Shown here one piece after another: positions 1 through 11,181 of a stretch of DNA of 64,000 nucleotides. Under the pieces are notes generated by a model, which saw nothing but the letters and a program-made list of their open reading frames with translations, made no database searches and was not told the origin of the DNA. How positions within the stretch are numbered: position 1 is the stretch's first letter; the number at the start of each line of letters is the position of its first letter. Source of the stretch: Anaspis maculata (Eukaryota; Arthropoda; Insecta; Coleoptera; Scraptiidae); contig OX421966.1 of NCBI GenBank assembly GCA_949128115.1, positions 32,691,042-32,755,041 on the forward strand, read 5' to 3'. The position numbers and the translations under genes are program-made.

Positions 1-500
1 TTGGGAGACCCGCAGTGCTTCCTTGAAGTCTACTCAAAAGTTTACTGGAAATCTAATGCTGAAGAGTTTGAAGGTTCTTGTGGCTCTTGTGTTTCCTCGC
101 ATTTTTAAACCGTAAAGCGTCAGTTTCATTTTGAATTTTTCCAACTGCAGAGGCTTTCTAATCTTGTGACTTCAGAGACCCAGTACTCACCCTGGAACTC
201 CGGTGAAGCATCAAATTGTGTACCTGGAAAACTAGTGCCTCCAGTAAATCTTTTGTAGTATAATTGGCAATCTGGTATAACTGGTTTGGAGGCCCTAATG
301 CTCTTTGCACTTTTTATACATCATTTTTAACTAATTTGTCTGTAACTCCAGAAGCCCCCTTGACTTCTTCCTGAGTCACTTATCTTGCTACGTAGGAGCC
401 CGAGCCCCCTCTTGTAGATTACGAACGTAGCTTTCTTGTCTGCAACGGCAGAGGCCCCTTTTCAAGTTTTCCTACGTAATTCTATCTTCCCCCCCCTTGA
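1..500. repeat. GC-rich degenerate repeat-like stretch
   Basis: No gene is visible here. The text contains recurrent motifs such as CAGAGGCCCCTT and AGAAGCCCCCTTGA. On the minus strand these read like the GGGGGCTC-type units that follow at 560-1830. This suggests the same minisatellite family in opposite orientation, too diverged to align by eye. Confidence 0.3.
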
Positions 501-559
501 AGCTTTAGCGTTCCATTGGAGAGTGCTTAAAACAATGCGTTCCGCAGACAATTCTTCGT

Positions 560-1830
560 AAGCAAGGTCGCAAGAGGAACGACATGAAAAAACCAAAAAC
601 CCCCAAGGCTTTGGAACGTACATGGAGACACAAGGGGGCCCAATAAGGGACTCTGAAAATCATTAGCAAATACAAGGGGGTGCGATAGAGTTCCTGAAAG
701 CCACGCAAAAATACAAGTGAGCTTAGCAGGGTTTCAAACGATATTGAAGATAGAAGGAAGTCCAGTGGAACTTTATACACATAGGAAATGAAGGCAAAAG
801 AAGGCTTACTGTTACTCTGGAAGCCAATAAAAACATAAATGGGTTGATTGGGGCTCCATACTACACTTGACACAAGGGGGTCCTATAGGGCTCCGAATAT
901 CACATGAAGGCATGAAGTGCTCACTAATGCCCCGAAACCTACAGAATGATGTGAGGAGGCTCAGCACGGCTTCAACTTCAAAAGACAATGGGGCTTGTAG
1001 GTAATAGAAAAAGGCAACAGGGGTCTTACTGGAATTCTGGTAGCCATGAAAAAGTATGGAGGGGGTAACTAGGGCTCCAAACTACATTTGCGAGCACAAG
1101 GGAGTCGAAATATTACGAAAAAAACATGAGGGGGCTCATTAGAGCTCCAACTACAATTGAGGATCCAAGGGACCCGAAAGGACTCCGAATGGCCTGACGG
1201 CACAATGGTGATCATCTGATCACTATGGTCTGATAGTAGGCAACGGAAAATGTCAAGGGGCTCAGCAGGGCTTCAAATCACATTGAAAAAACAATCAGTA
1301 TGCCCAATAATGTAGCCTGAATAACATAGGATGGCAAAAGACGGCTTATTGGAATTCTGGAAGCCATGAAGTACTTGAAGGAGACTCAGTGGGGCTTCAA
1401 ATTATACTTTAAGACAGAAAGAGGCCCAATTTGGGGCCGAATAATATCACATGAAGGCATATGGGGCTCACTAGTGCTCCGAAAGCCTCGGAAAAGTGCA
1501 AGGGGGCTCTACAGATCTTCAAACGGTACTGAAGACACAAGATGGTCAAATTGAGCTCTGTATAACAAAATAACGCAGAATGGGGCGACTGGTACCTACT
1601 TCGGAAGCCATAAAAAAAACATAGCTCAACGGGGCTTTAACTACACTTAAAGACACAATGGGGGCTCGATAGGGCTCTGAACATGACATGACGGCACAAC
1701 GCTGCTTGTTGCTCCGGAAGTCACGGAAAGTGCCAGAGGGCTCAGCAAAGCTTCAAATTACATTTAAGACAGAATAAGGGGACCCAGTGAAGCTCTTGAA
1801 AGCACAAGGCGGCAAAAGGCGCCTCACTGG
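560..1830. repeat. degenerate ~120-bp tandem repeat
   Basis: A block starting with GGGCTTCAAA (or a variant such as GGGCTCCAAA) followed by a TACATTGAAGACA-like stretch recurs near 726, 851, 965, 1071, 1147, 1269, 1393, 1512, 1631 and 1750. Spacing is mostly 106-125 bp and settles at 119 bp in the last copies. Each unit also carries GGGGGCTCA-type and GAAGCCATGAA-type segments. Copies are strongly diverged, so this is an old minisatellite. The open frames across it are by-products of the period. Confidence 0.65.
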
Positions 1831-3097
1831 ATCCCTGTAAAAAAGATCCTGCTGGCGATTGTTTCCGGCAACGCAGCAGTAGTCCACCCTCTCGCCGTAT
1901 GAAATCGATTTTAGACATGACTTGCTTCACCATCTCTCAGAAGAAACATTATGCTTCCGTTTCTTCGCGCGAAGAGAACTTTTCCTCATTTAAAACTCGT
2001 TCCCTTCCTTTTCTTCTCTTCACAGGCGGGGATTCATCAGCCCTGCTACTTTCATAGTAGTCTTCCAAAACTTGCATGACTGGAACGTGACTGCGACGTT
2101 TTGATTTCGACGTATGTTGAAAAATCTGTGACAGGAACTACCCCCGATTTATATTGATCTTTCAAATTTGTCGTGCAAACCCTCATTTTGTCGTGATTTT
2201 CCCTTTTTTTGCCGTGAGAAGCACCAAATTTGCCGTTATTCGAACCTTTTCTGTCGCTTTATGTTTGGCGTTCAAATCACTTATTTGTCGCGTAAACCAC
2301 TATTTTGCCGTGATCTTCACCTTTTTTGTCGTTTCTTCCCTCTTTTTTGTCGGGCCGAAAAATATCACCCCTTTTTTTTTAAGCAGGATTCCAATTGTTT
2401 TTCTAGGTTAGATAGAGAATCAAACGAAGGTTGAAATGGCTGTTTTTTTTTGACCCCCATTGTGCTTAAAAAAATTGGGCTCCTGTCCCTGCGCCGCCTG
2501 TGGGCATTGTCAAAGTCACGTAACTGGTATCAAAATATGGCATTTTGAATTTAAAAATCGATGTGCTCGAGGTTTTTGGTAAAATGGTTTTGATTATTGA
2601 ATTACTGTATTTAAACAGGGTAAAGTTTCCATGCTGTATATTAATATTGGTACACTCGGCAGCAAAAATAGCGCTCACTTGATTCATGATGAAGACGACT
2701 ATTTGCTTGGCCTGCTCCACCGAAGTAGGTAGGTGTGTACTTCAGATGAATAAGCAATGCCGCCCTTGTAGAGAACTAAGTAAACAAACCGGGTGATGAG
2801 TCGACGGCTTTTTGTGTTCTTTCTACCACCACAATTATACGATATTTAAATACTTCGTGCTTGGGCTGCAACGTGCATACTTGATTACAAAAAAAAAAAG
2901 CCCGACAACAGTTCTAAGTCTAATAAGTGGCGATTTTGGACGTCCCTGTCGGCACTTGACATTGTTAAACGTTTGGATGGTTTATTGAAGGGTAATTTAA
3001 TGATAACAAGGGCAGCATTGCTTTATTCATCTGGAGTACTACTACTACCACCACCGACTACGGTAGAGCAGGCCAAGCAAATAGTTGTCTCCCTCAT
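1831..3097. other. no gene seen; short TTTGTCGTG-like repeats
   Basis: Between 2160 and 2355 the motif TTTGTCGTG / TTTGCCGTG returns every ~20-35 bp, giving overlapping spurious frames on the plus strand. The remainder is AT-rich and shows no splice-flanked coding segment that I can recognise. Confidence 0.4.
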
Positions 3098-4266
3098 AAG
3101 TTGAAAACTTCCCACCCCTGATATCTCGTTGTCAAAAATTTTTACAGGAAAACGCTGAAACAGGTCGATTTTTGTTTCGAGGGGGACATCTAGGACACGT
3201 ATTGCCAATTTTTCAATTTCAACCCCTCGCCCCTACCCCACCCTACTTAAAATTTCCAAATAGCATTACCTATCTTGTGATACATCAAATTGAAGGCAAT
3301 AAAATTTTCTTTCCGCCAAACATATTTCAAATTTTTTCAAACTACCCCCAAACCCTTGTAAAAATCCTCTAATTGTTGATGGAAGAAAAATGTTTTCCCT
3401 ATAAACTCCCGAGTCTTGAGAAACAGGCTCACCAGCCAAAACAGGTCGATTTTTATTTCAATGGGGTCATCCAAGACACGTTTGGCCAAATTTTCATCTT
3501 CGATCCCTTCGCCCCCCACCCTACTCTACCTACTTCAAAGGGGTGGTTTCAAAAAATCAGAAATATGTTTGACGGAAAAAGAATTTTATTGCCTTCAATT
3601 TGATTTATCACTAGATAGGTAATGCTATTTAAAATTTTAAAGTAGGGTGAGGTGGGGGCGAAGGGGTTGAAGATGAAAGCTTGGTCATACGTGTCTTAGA
3701 TGACTCCCTTGGAAAAAAAATCGACCTCTTTTTGCTGGAAAGTCTATTTCTCAAGAATCGGGAGTTCGAAGGTGAAAAATTTCCTTCCATCAACAAAGAG
3801 AGGATTTTCACCTCGATTTTCACAAGGGTTGAAAATGGTGTAATAGAAATATGTTATATCATCACAAAATAGGTAATGCAATTTGAAATTTTAAAGTTGG
3901 GTGGGTTGGGGGCGAAGGGGTTGAAGGTAAAAATTTGGCAACATGTGACCTATACCCCATACATGTTTTATTTTCAGTAGAATGACTTTTTGGAGCAAAA
4001 ATAAAGTGACAAGCTGGAGCGCTGGGGAAATACGACCGATGGCCGCTGATAGTTGAGGTCGAGAACTTTGCAGGTGCTATTATGGCCGTAGCCCTCCAGC
4101 TTTTCACTTCATTTTTGCTCCAAAAAGTCATTTTACTGAAAATGAAAAGTGTATGGGATATAGATGTCTCCCTCGAAACAAAAATGGACCTGTTTCGGCG
4201 TTTTCCTGTAAAAATTTTTGGCGCGAGAAATCAGGGGTGGGAAGTTTTCAAATTGACACCCTGTAT
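3098..4266. mobile_element. mosaic palindromic repeat with a CACCCTGTA-type end
   Basis: The segment beginning TTGAAAACTTCCCACCCCTG at ~3102 returns inverted at ~4233-4252, just inside a CACCCTGTATTTA end. Inside, an AACAGGTCGATTTTT...CCTTCGCCCCC block occurs near 3160 and 3440 and again inverted near 3610-3750 and 3870-3960. A further inverted pair sits at ~3956-4160 (GACTTTTTGGAGCAAAAAT and its complement). The left end seems truncated because no matching ACAGGGTG is seen. The same family is inserted in the satellite at 51677-52013. No transposase is visible. Confidence 0.55.
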
Positions 4267-5366
4267 TTAGTAAAAAAATAATAGTAGTACCTACCCCAGC
4301 CCCTCTACCTATACCTATTTACCTCACAGAAAAATCGAGATATTTTAGCGAAAAAATCTCAGGAAAAATCATCAAACTAAAACAAATTCTGATAGAGCTA
4401 ATGGTTATTTTAAAATTCGCACCTTGCAAGACTTCAAAAAGTGGAACTAAAAACGCACCTAAAACGCTAATTTTTTGCTCGCCGAAACCCAAAATGACAA
4501 CTGTGGTATAAAAAGTTGTACTTGAACCGAAGCCGAACCGTAATAATTTGGATTATCTACCATCCCTGCTCACGCTGAGGGTAAGGTGATAAGGTCAGGG
4601 TCGGAATGGAGTTAATATACCTAATAAAAGTTTACTTAAAATCAGTATAGTAAATTATTGATACCTACTAACTTCTAAGAGGTTGGAGAAGTAGCTTGCA
4701 GCTCTTGGTCGGAAAGTGACAGGGAGCGCCAGCCTTCCTTGATCGCTGAGTCGTTGACGTTTATTGTTTTTTGTTTGCCGCACTATTAGTCACAGCCCAG
4801 ATTTTTTCGACAACCACTGGATTATGTTATTGTTCTGTTTTAATATGGGCAAGTCACAGTCTGAAAGCAAAAAGTCTGCAGTTATTACGGGCTATTTTGA
4901 GCTGTTACGGTCTAAAATTGCCTTTTTCTATTTTTCGGTGAAAATGATTTACCGTGTGATTCACAATAATGTGGTGAAAAACATCCGTTGTTTGATTTCT
5001 TCCGTTTAAATTCTGTAGCTTCTAGTAAATTTATGTTGACACACTGATTTTCTTTGCCTAAATACTTGGTCAAACGTCTTCGGCCTATATCGCCTATTTC
5101 AACTCTTTGCGGCCTATCTAATTGCCTTGACTCATTTCTTGCTGATTTTATACCCTTCGTCATCCATCTTTATAAAGTTGCATGCGGCAAGGCATTCCCA
5201 GCCTTAATATTCCTGATGTTCCCAAAAACATTTTAGATTCTGAAGCCACTAAAATACAAAACGTTTCAAGTCGTAGAAACTCTGCTTGGCCATACTATCT
5301 CATTTGCGCCAAAACTGATATTTTTTCATTCCCACGTTTCATATTTTTTTGTATAATGTAAGTGCC
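4267..5366. other. no gene supported; AT-rich spacer
   Basis: I see no complete gene. A minus-strand stretch around 5230-5000 reads like coding (for instance DRPQRVEIGDIGRRRL), but a stop and frame change interrupt it and I cannot assign it to any family. Confidence 0.35.
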
Positions 5367-6178
5367 AAAGGACCCCGCACGTTTTATGGGTAAATTGGGT
5401 TTCAGTGAATTTTGCTGAATTTTGGATATTTTGTAGCCTCTGGTCCACAAATGAAATGCTGTGAAGCATAATCGATTTGTATGACTAGTTTGGCCCCCAC
5501 AGGGGGCGAAAGGGTGTATCAACGTCATGCTTTCAGAATTATTCAGGAGCACAGCATTGATATTAGAGGAAAATAACGAGAAAGGTCGATTTTGCTTTTG
5601 GAGGAACTATTAATCTGTCATAATTTTACTCAATTTACGTCAACCCCCTTGGAGGGGCTGGCAGCCCCCTTAAGTTTCTAAGGGCGACATAGGTCGAGTA
5701 GCATATCATTTAAAAGGTATTTTGATCCTCTTTTCGGTGATTTTCAGTTTTTTCCATTCGAATTATTAGTTCTCGAGAAAATGAGAATTGAAATATTAGG
5801 TAGGTATAAATCATGAGAAGTTCAGTTTCAACAATTTTTATTTCGTCAGTAGGCCTGGAAAAAGGGGGTAATTTTCGACGACCCTCCGCAAATATACAAA
5901 CGTTCGCAGTTGTTGTAATGCATCATGGATGAATCCCTGTAGCAACTGCCAAAGTTCATAGCTTTGTAAAGGGCCAAAAATTACCAACCTTACCTCGGGT
6001 TCAACCAGAATTTTAAGAGCAGATCAAATCTATCACGCTGATAGTTGCTATGCACCAGCCAATAGGATGGCCAGTTGCTTAGTTACTATGAGAGTGATAA
6101 AGTTATCGCGTTGATAAAAGTTTGGTGGAACCCGATGTTAAACTTTGGACCACGTACATTTCATAATAGATAAACAAC

Positions 6179-6544
6179 TCAACGAGGTCTGTTACCCGCA
6201 TCTAGCATAGAATCCAGTAGCATTGAAGAAGGATATTTGACATTGTTTTCGTGCCTTGCGTAGCCCAGATACCAAATCACGCTCGCCACATGTGCACAAG
6301 AGCCAAGAGTTCGAGCACCTGTCTTGCATGTGCAATAGTACCCAATGATAGGGTCTTCATCATTCTGTCTTTCTGTGCTGTATCTTATCCATAACTGATA
6401 CTTTGTTGCGTTTCGGAAACGCGAGTAGACTCTAACCCGAATGAAGCCAGGTTCGGTTCCAGCGTTTTCACCGTCTTTTTTCTCCAGAAGGGAGGCAACC
6501 GAAACATTCGATTTTGACGAGCTCATCGACGAACCTGGCTTCAT
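6179..6544 (-). pseudogene. SWIM zinc-finger transposon protein, 3' fragment (left arm)
   Basis: The 121-aa open frame ends in a SWIM-type zinc finger of CxCx(n)CxH form: CTCKTGARTLGSCAH followed by VASVIWYLGYARH. The preceding text (FIRVRVYSRFRNATKYQLWI) is, to my recollection, typical of SWIM proteins carried by many invertebrate transposons. SWIM domains bind nucleic acid or protein partners and occur in several transposase lineages. Only the C-terminal part is present: the first ~30 residues come from the palindrome spacer and are not homologous to the other copy. No catalytic DDE core is visible. It is therefore a truncated gene fragment, mirrored by the frame at 6441-6806. Whether it is expressed is unknown. 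Confidence 0.7.
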
Positions 6545-6806
6545 TCGGGTTAGAGTCTACTCGCGTTTCCGAAACGCAACAAAGTATCAGTTATGGATAA
6601 GATACAGCACAGAAAGACAGAATGATGAAGACCCTATCATTGAGTACTATTGCACATGCAAGACAGGTGCTCGAACTCTTGGCTCTTGTGCACATGTGGC
6701 GAGCGTGATTTGGTATCTGGGCTACGCAAGGCACGAAAACAATGTCAAATATCCTTCTTCAATGCAACTGGATTCTATGCTAGATGCGGGTAACAGACCT
6801 CGTTGA
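6441..6806 (+). pseudogene. SWIM zinc-finger transposon protein, 3' fragment (right arm)
   Basis: This is the mirror copy of the minus-strand frame at 6179-6544. From EPGFIRVRVYSRF onward the two are the same except for single replacements, for example IIEYYC here versus IIGYYC, and SSMQLD versus SSMLLD. The Cys and His ligands of the SWIM finger are intact in both. The two frames overlap head to head across the spacer, so their N-termini are antisense to each other. The preserved frame in both arms suggests a young duplication rather than selection. Confidence 0.7.
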
Positions 6807-7618
6807 GTTGTTAATCTATTATGAAATGTACGTGGTCCAAAGTTTAACATCGGGTTCCACCAAACTTTTATCAACGCGATAACTTTATCACTCTCATAGT
6901 AACTAAGCAACTGGCCATCCTATTGGCTGGTGCATAGCAACTATCAGCGTGATAGATTTGATCTGCTCTTAAAATTCTGGTTGAACCCGAGGTAAGGTTG
7001 GTAATTTTTGGCCCTTTACAAAGCTATGAACTTTGGCAGTTGCTACAGGGATTCATCCATGATGCATTACAACAACTGCAAACGTTTGTATATTTGCGGA
7101 GGGTTGTCGAAAATTACCCCTTTTTTCCAGGCCTACTGACGAAATAAAAATTGTTGAAACTGAACTTCTCATGATTTATACCTACCTAATATTTCAATTC
7201 TAATTTTCTCGAGAACTAATAATTCGAATGGAAAAAACTGAAGATCACCGAAAAGAGGATCAAAATACCTTTTAAATGATATGCTACTCGACCTATGTCG
7301 CCCTTAGAAACTTGAGGGGGCTGCCAGCCCCTCCAAGGGGGTTGACGTAAATTGAGTAAAATTATGACAGATTAATAGTTCCTCCAAAAGCAAAATCGAC
7401 CTTTCTCGTTGTTTTCCTCTAATATAAATGCTATGCTCCTAAATAATTCTGAAAGCATGACGTTGATACACCCTTTCGCCCCCTGTGGGGGCCAAACTAG
7501 TCATACAAATCGATTATGCTTTACAGCATTTCATTTGTGGACAAGAGGCTACAAAATATCCAAAATTCAGCAAAATTCACTGAAACCCAATTTACCCATA
7601 AAACGTGCGGGGTCCTTT

Positions 7619-8012
7619 GTCAGCAAACGATAAGTTGCAGTGAAGATAACAATTTTCTTTAATTACTCAAAATTTTGATTCTTCACTACCATACTACCAA
7701 GTTCTTGAAAATTATCAAATATCTATCATAATTTGATAGATCTTATATTTTCTGAAATTTTTCGTCGAAATTGCCTAAATAAACTGTAAACAAACGAACA
7801 AAAATTTTGGAGCCCCCGGTTGCACCAAAGAATTTATTCATGAAATAGCTACCTAAATGAGGATTCTCTCTGGTGAATTCTAGACAATGCCTATAGAATT
7901 GGAAACCTCAAAAATTCTTGAAGGTTTATAGAGTAGCTAGGTACCTGGTTCCCAAGACTAAACTATTCGCATATTTCCTTGGCTAGATATTTGTACGTTT
8001 TTACTGTTTCAG
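7619..8012. other. intronic sequence before the first visible ACSL exon
   Basis: AT-rich sequence ending in a clear acceptor (TTTTTACTGTTTCAG). No earlier coding exon is recognised here. If the acyl-CoA synthetase gene is intact, this and the foldback element belong to one large intron. Confidence 0.5.
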
Positions 8013-10275
8013 CTGAAATCGCTGTCGTGGTATGCGAAGACGATCAAAAATGCAACTTGCTGCTGGAACGCTCGCCGCGGTGCCTCAAGAAGCTCATAGT
8101 CTTCAAGGACGTGCGGCCGGCTACCAAGCAGAGGGCCAAGAACCGAGGTGTCGAAATAATCACGTTCCATGATATCGAAGTGTTGGGTTCCAAGTCGAAC
8201 CACCCGGAAGTTCCTCCAAAACCGTCTGATCTCTGTACAATATGCTACACCAGCGGCACCACTGGGAACCCCAAAGGTGTCATGCTGACCCATGAAAATG
8301 TTATAGCCTCCGTGAGTGCTGTCATTCTCCAAATGGGCGATCACAAAGTCCGCAGTACTGACACTCTCATTTCGTTCTTGCCTTTGGCCCACATGTTGGA
8401 GCGTTGTTGTGAAGTAAGTGATCGAGTCCATTTCTGTTACTGATGGGAATATTAGGCGCTTTCCTTTTACCACAAAACTCACTGATCTGATCTAAGTTAG
8501 AGAGAGAAAAAGCGAGAAATCACATGCGTGAAAGTGAGATACCACTAACAACTTAGGTCAGAATAATTAGTTTAGGTGGTAAAAGGAAAGCACCTAATGC
8601 TTGGCCTGACAGAAATCAAGAGTTGAGCGACGCCCGTGCGGTCCACTTTTTGGATGGGTTGCCGATAAGACATATCGGAGTCTGTCTAACGGGCGTCTAG
8701 GCCGTGGACAGTGCTCAAACCCAGGTTTTCTGGAGCACTGCTAGCTCTTCTTACGACTCACTCGTGGTTTGAAATGCATGGTCAACTGCAGATTCCCTGT
8801 GCAATTAAATAAGCTTAGGAAGATGGGGTACCCTTATGTAAGTAAACTTATGCATTGTATTTTGATTCCAGAATGCCATGTACATGATGGGTGCTGCTGT
8901 GGGTTTCTTCTTGGGCGACATCAGGCGGTTATCTGACGATATGAAGGCGCTGAAGCCGACAGTGACGCCTGCGGTTCCTAGGCTTTTGAACAGGATTTAC
9001 GATAAAGTTCAGGCGGAAATCAATGGCAGTTGCGTGAAGAAAATGCTGTTCAATATGGGGATGAGTGCAAAAGAAAGCGAGATCAAAAGGGGAGTGCTGA
9101 GAAGTAACAGTTTTTGGGACATGCTCGTCTTCAGAAAGGTACAAGAAGGAATGGGCGGCAGGCTGAGGTTAATGCTGGTGGGATCTGCACCTTTGGCTGA
9201 AAATGTGTTGACTTTCATCAGATGTGCCTTGGGATGCTTGGTAATTTTTTAAAACGATTGTACAAGCACCAGTTCATGTAACACTAATTCTAGGTGATCG
9301 AGGGTTATGGCCAGACGGAATGCACAGCTCCCATCACCTTGACCATCCAAGGAGACCACGTGCCAGGTCATGTAGGTCCACCAGTGGCTTGCTGCTGTGT
9401 CAAATTAATTGATGTCCCAGAAATGGAGTACTGGGCCAAAAATAACCAAGGAGAAGTTTGCGTAAAAGGCACAAACGTTTTCCAAGGCTATTATAAAGAT
9501 CCTCAGAGAACCGAGGAAACCATCGACAACCAAGGATGGCACCACACAGGAGACGTTGGAATGTGGATGCCGGTACATTTTTCGCCTGTCTAAAACCAAG
9601 TTTGGCACTGACTGTTTTTTTTTCTTCAGAATGGAACGTTGAAAATCATCGACAGGAGGAAGCACATTTTTAAACTGTCTCAGGGCGAGTACATTGTTCC
9701 AGAAAAAATCGAAAATGTATACATCAGGTCACAGTACGTTACTCAGGTCTACGTCCATGGCGAATCCTTGAAGGTTCGTGTTAACAAGATTGAGGAATTA
9801 GATTACCCTCAAACTCTCTCACTTCAAATAACTGAAATTTTGTTTTAGTCGTGCATCATTGCCGTTGTTGTGCCAGATGTTGATGTTATCAAATGTTGGG
9901 CCACAGAAAATGGAATTGCAGGCACACTGAGTGTCCTTTGCAACAATCCTGAGGTCAAACAATTAATCATGGACGACATGGTTTCGTGGGGCAAGGAAGC
10001 AGGGCTCAAGTCATTCGAACAAGTAAGTGCTGCAGAATAGTCCACATTTTATAAATATTGCACAATGTTGACATATTTTTATAACTTCAGGATTCATATG
10101 AGGTGCTAATAAGTGATAAATTCATGTTTGATTACAGGTGAAAGACATCTACCTGCATCCTGACCCATTCAGTGTACAAAACGGTCTTTTGACGCCAACA
10201 CTTAAATCGAAACGTCCTCAGTTGAAAGCTTACTTTAAACCTCAATTAGAAGACATGTACAGTAAACTTACATAA
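8013..10275 (+). CDS. Acsl: long-chain-fatty-acid-CoA ligase (ACSL1/5/6 type), 3' six exons
   Basis: Exons 8013-8413, 8872-9240, 9294-9572, 9630-9773, 9849-10022 and 10138-10275 join in frame with GT-AG introns and encode ~500 residues to a TAA stop. The enzyme activates long-chain fatty acids to acyl-CoA with ATP, usually at the ER or mitochondrial outer membrane. Visible motifs are the AMP-binding P-loop YTSGTTGNPKGVMLTHEN, EGYGQTECT, the ribose-binding HHTGDVG, and the KIIDRRKHIFKLSQGEYI hinge. The C-terminus FSVQNGLLTPTLKSKRPQL is typical of the family. The sequence follows vertebrate ACSL1/5/6 more closely than ACSL3/4. The first exon starts in phase (two bases of a split codon), so coding exons for the missing ~200 N-terminal residues must lie upstream of the window or be lost. 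A MITE sits in the first visible intron. Confidence 0.93.
8452..8596. mobile_element. MITE in ACSL intron, TA target site
   Basis: Terminal inverted repeats GGCGCTTTCCTTTTACCAC (left, from 8454) and GGTGCTTTCCTTTTACCAC (complement of the right end, to 8594) flank ~100 bp of non-coding sequence. A TA dinucleotide lies directly outside both ends, as expected for a Tc1/mariner-type non-autonomous element. GC-richer sequence of unknown type follows to ~8780. Confidence 0.7.
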
Positions 10276-10421
10276 TGTTGTAACTTTGAGAACTTAACGA
10301 GTTGCAATCTAGACTATAAAAACACGTTATTGAAAAAACCTAGAGAATTAAAGCACCAAAGTTTCGCATCATAACTTAGAAAACTTTGACTAGAGCAATA
10401 TACGAGTCAAATTTTTGCAAT

Positions 10422-10427
10422 AATAAA
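10422..10427 (+). terminator. ACSL poly(A) signal
   Basis: AATAAA lies about 150 bp after the TAA stop of the acyl-CoA synthetase gene and is the first canonical signal downstream. Confidence 0.5.
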
Positions 10428-11173
10428 TTTTGCATATCTTTATGACAGCAAACCTAAACAATGAGCCAAGAAAAAAGAGCTTTGGCTCGTTATTTACAAA
10501 AAGTTGCCAAAACATTTGAAGTTTTAATAATTATATTTTAATAATAGTTGAAAAAAAGACCTACCCATCAAGTATCCTGAAACATTGATTGTGTTCATCT
10601 TCTTTTTTTAATTACATGTTACTATTGTTAAGTGAATACCTATCATCATTATGATTACTACTACTATTACTACTTACTACTACAACATTTACAGCATATC
10701 GCGCATTATCTTGCCTCCTAGTTTATAGCGTTCGGTTTTAACACAGTTTCACTTTATAAAATTCGCTATGTACTTAGGTTTAGATTCTGTTTGTATCTGA
10801 CAACAGCTGGATCTTTATTTATTGTTTGTTGTTATATTCTGTATACCTATCACCATTTTATTTAATAAATATTTCCAAAAACGTACTTGATATGAAAACC
10901 ATTCCATTATTAGTTCTTATTTGCGCACCCGTCTACCTTCTACTGAACGAATATTCGTTAGTTTTGGTACAGAGAAGAGTGGGCAGCAGTGCTTTCAGTA
11001 GATTTTCTAAAAAGTTTTGAACCACAAGTGGATTATAAAATGGGCAGATGAGGGAAGCTTTCCTGAACCAATGATTTTGATGGATTTTGGTAGGTAACTA
11101 CGTTACTACGTACGTCTCAAGAAAAATGGTGTAAAACAGGAAACCCGAAGCGGTATTTTTTGGGCCTTTTTTG
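10428..11173. other. intergenic AT-rich spacer with an ACT microsatellite
   Basis: No gene is visible. An impure (ACT)n stretch runs over about 10653-10690. Confidence 0.45.
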
Positions 11174-11181
11174 ATACCTAT

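Larger units (their letters stand above)
5367..7618. mobile_element. foldback transposon with ~1.09-kb inverted arms
   Basis: The left arm (5367-6455) and right arm (6531-7618) are near-identical inverted copies around a ~75-bp spacer. Both termini read AAAGGACCCCGCACG going inward. The flanks GTGCC and GTCAGC show no target duplication. Each arm carries the 3' part of a transposon gene encoding a SWIM zinc finger, so the element looks like an inverted duplication of one end of a larger autonomous transposon. The arms differ by few substitutions, which suggests recent formation or conversion. A second element with the same ends lies at 55307-58600. It sits immediately upstream of the first visible acyl-CoA synthetase exon. 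Confidence 0.85.

Noticed and set aside
505..873. 122-codon minus-strand frame
   Set aside because: It lies in the degenerate 120-bp repeat and shows no domain.
4912..5236. Coding-looking minus-strand text
   Set aside because: A stop and frame change interrupt it, no splice sites or family could be recognised.
8009..8482. 157-codon minus-strand frame
   Set aside because: Antisense shadow of the acyl-CoA synthetase exon at 8013-8413.
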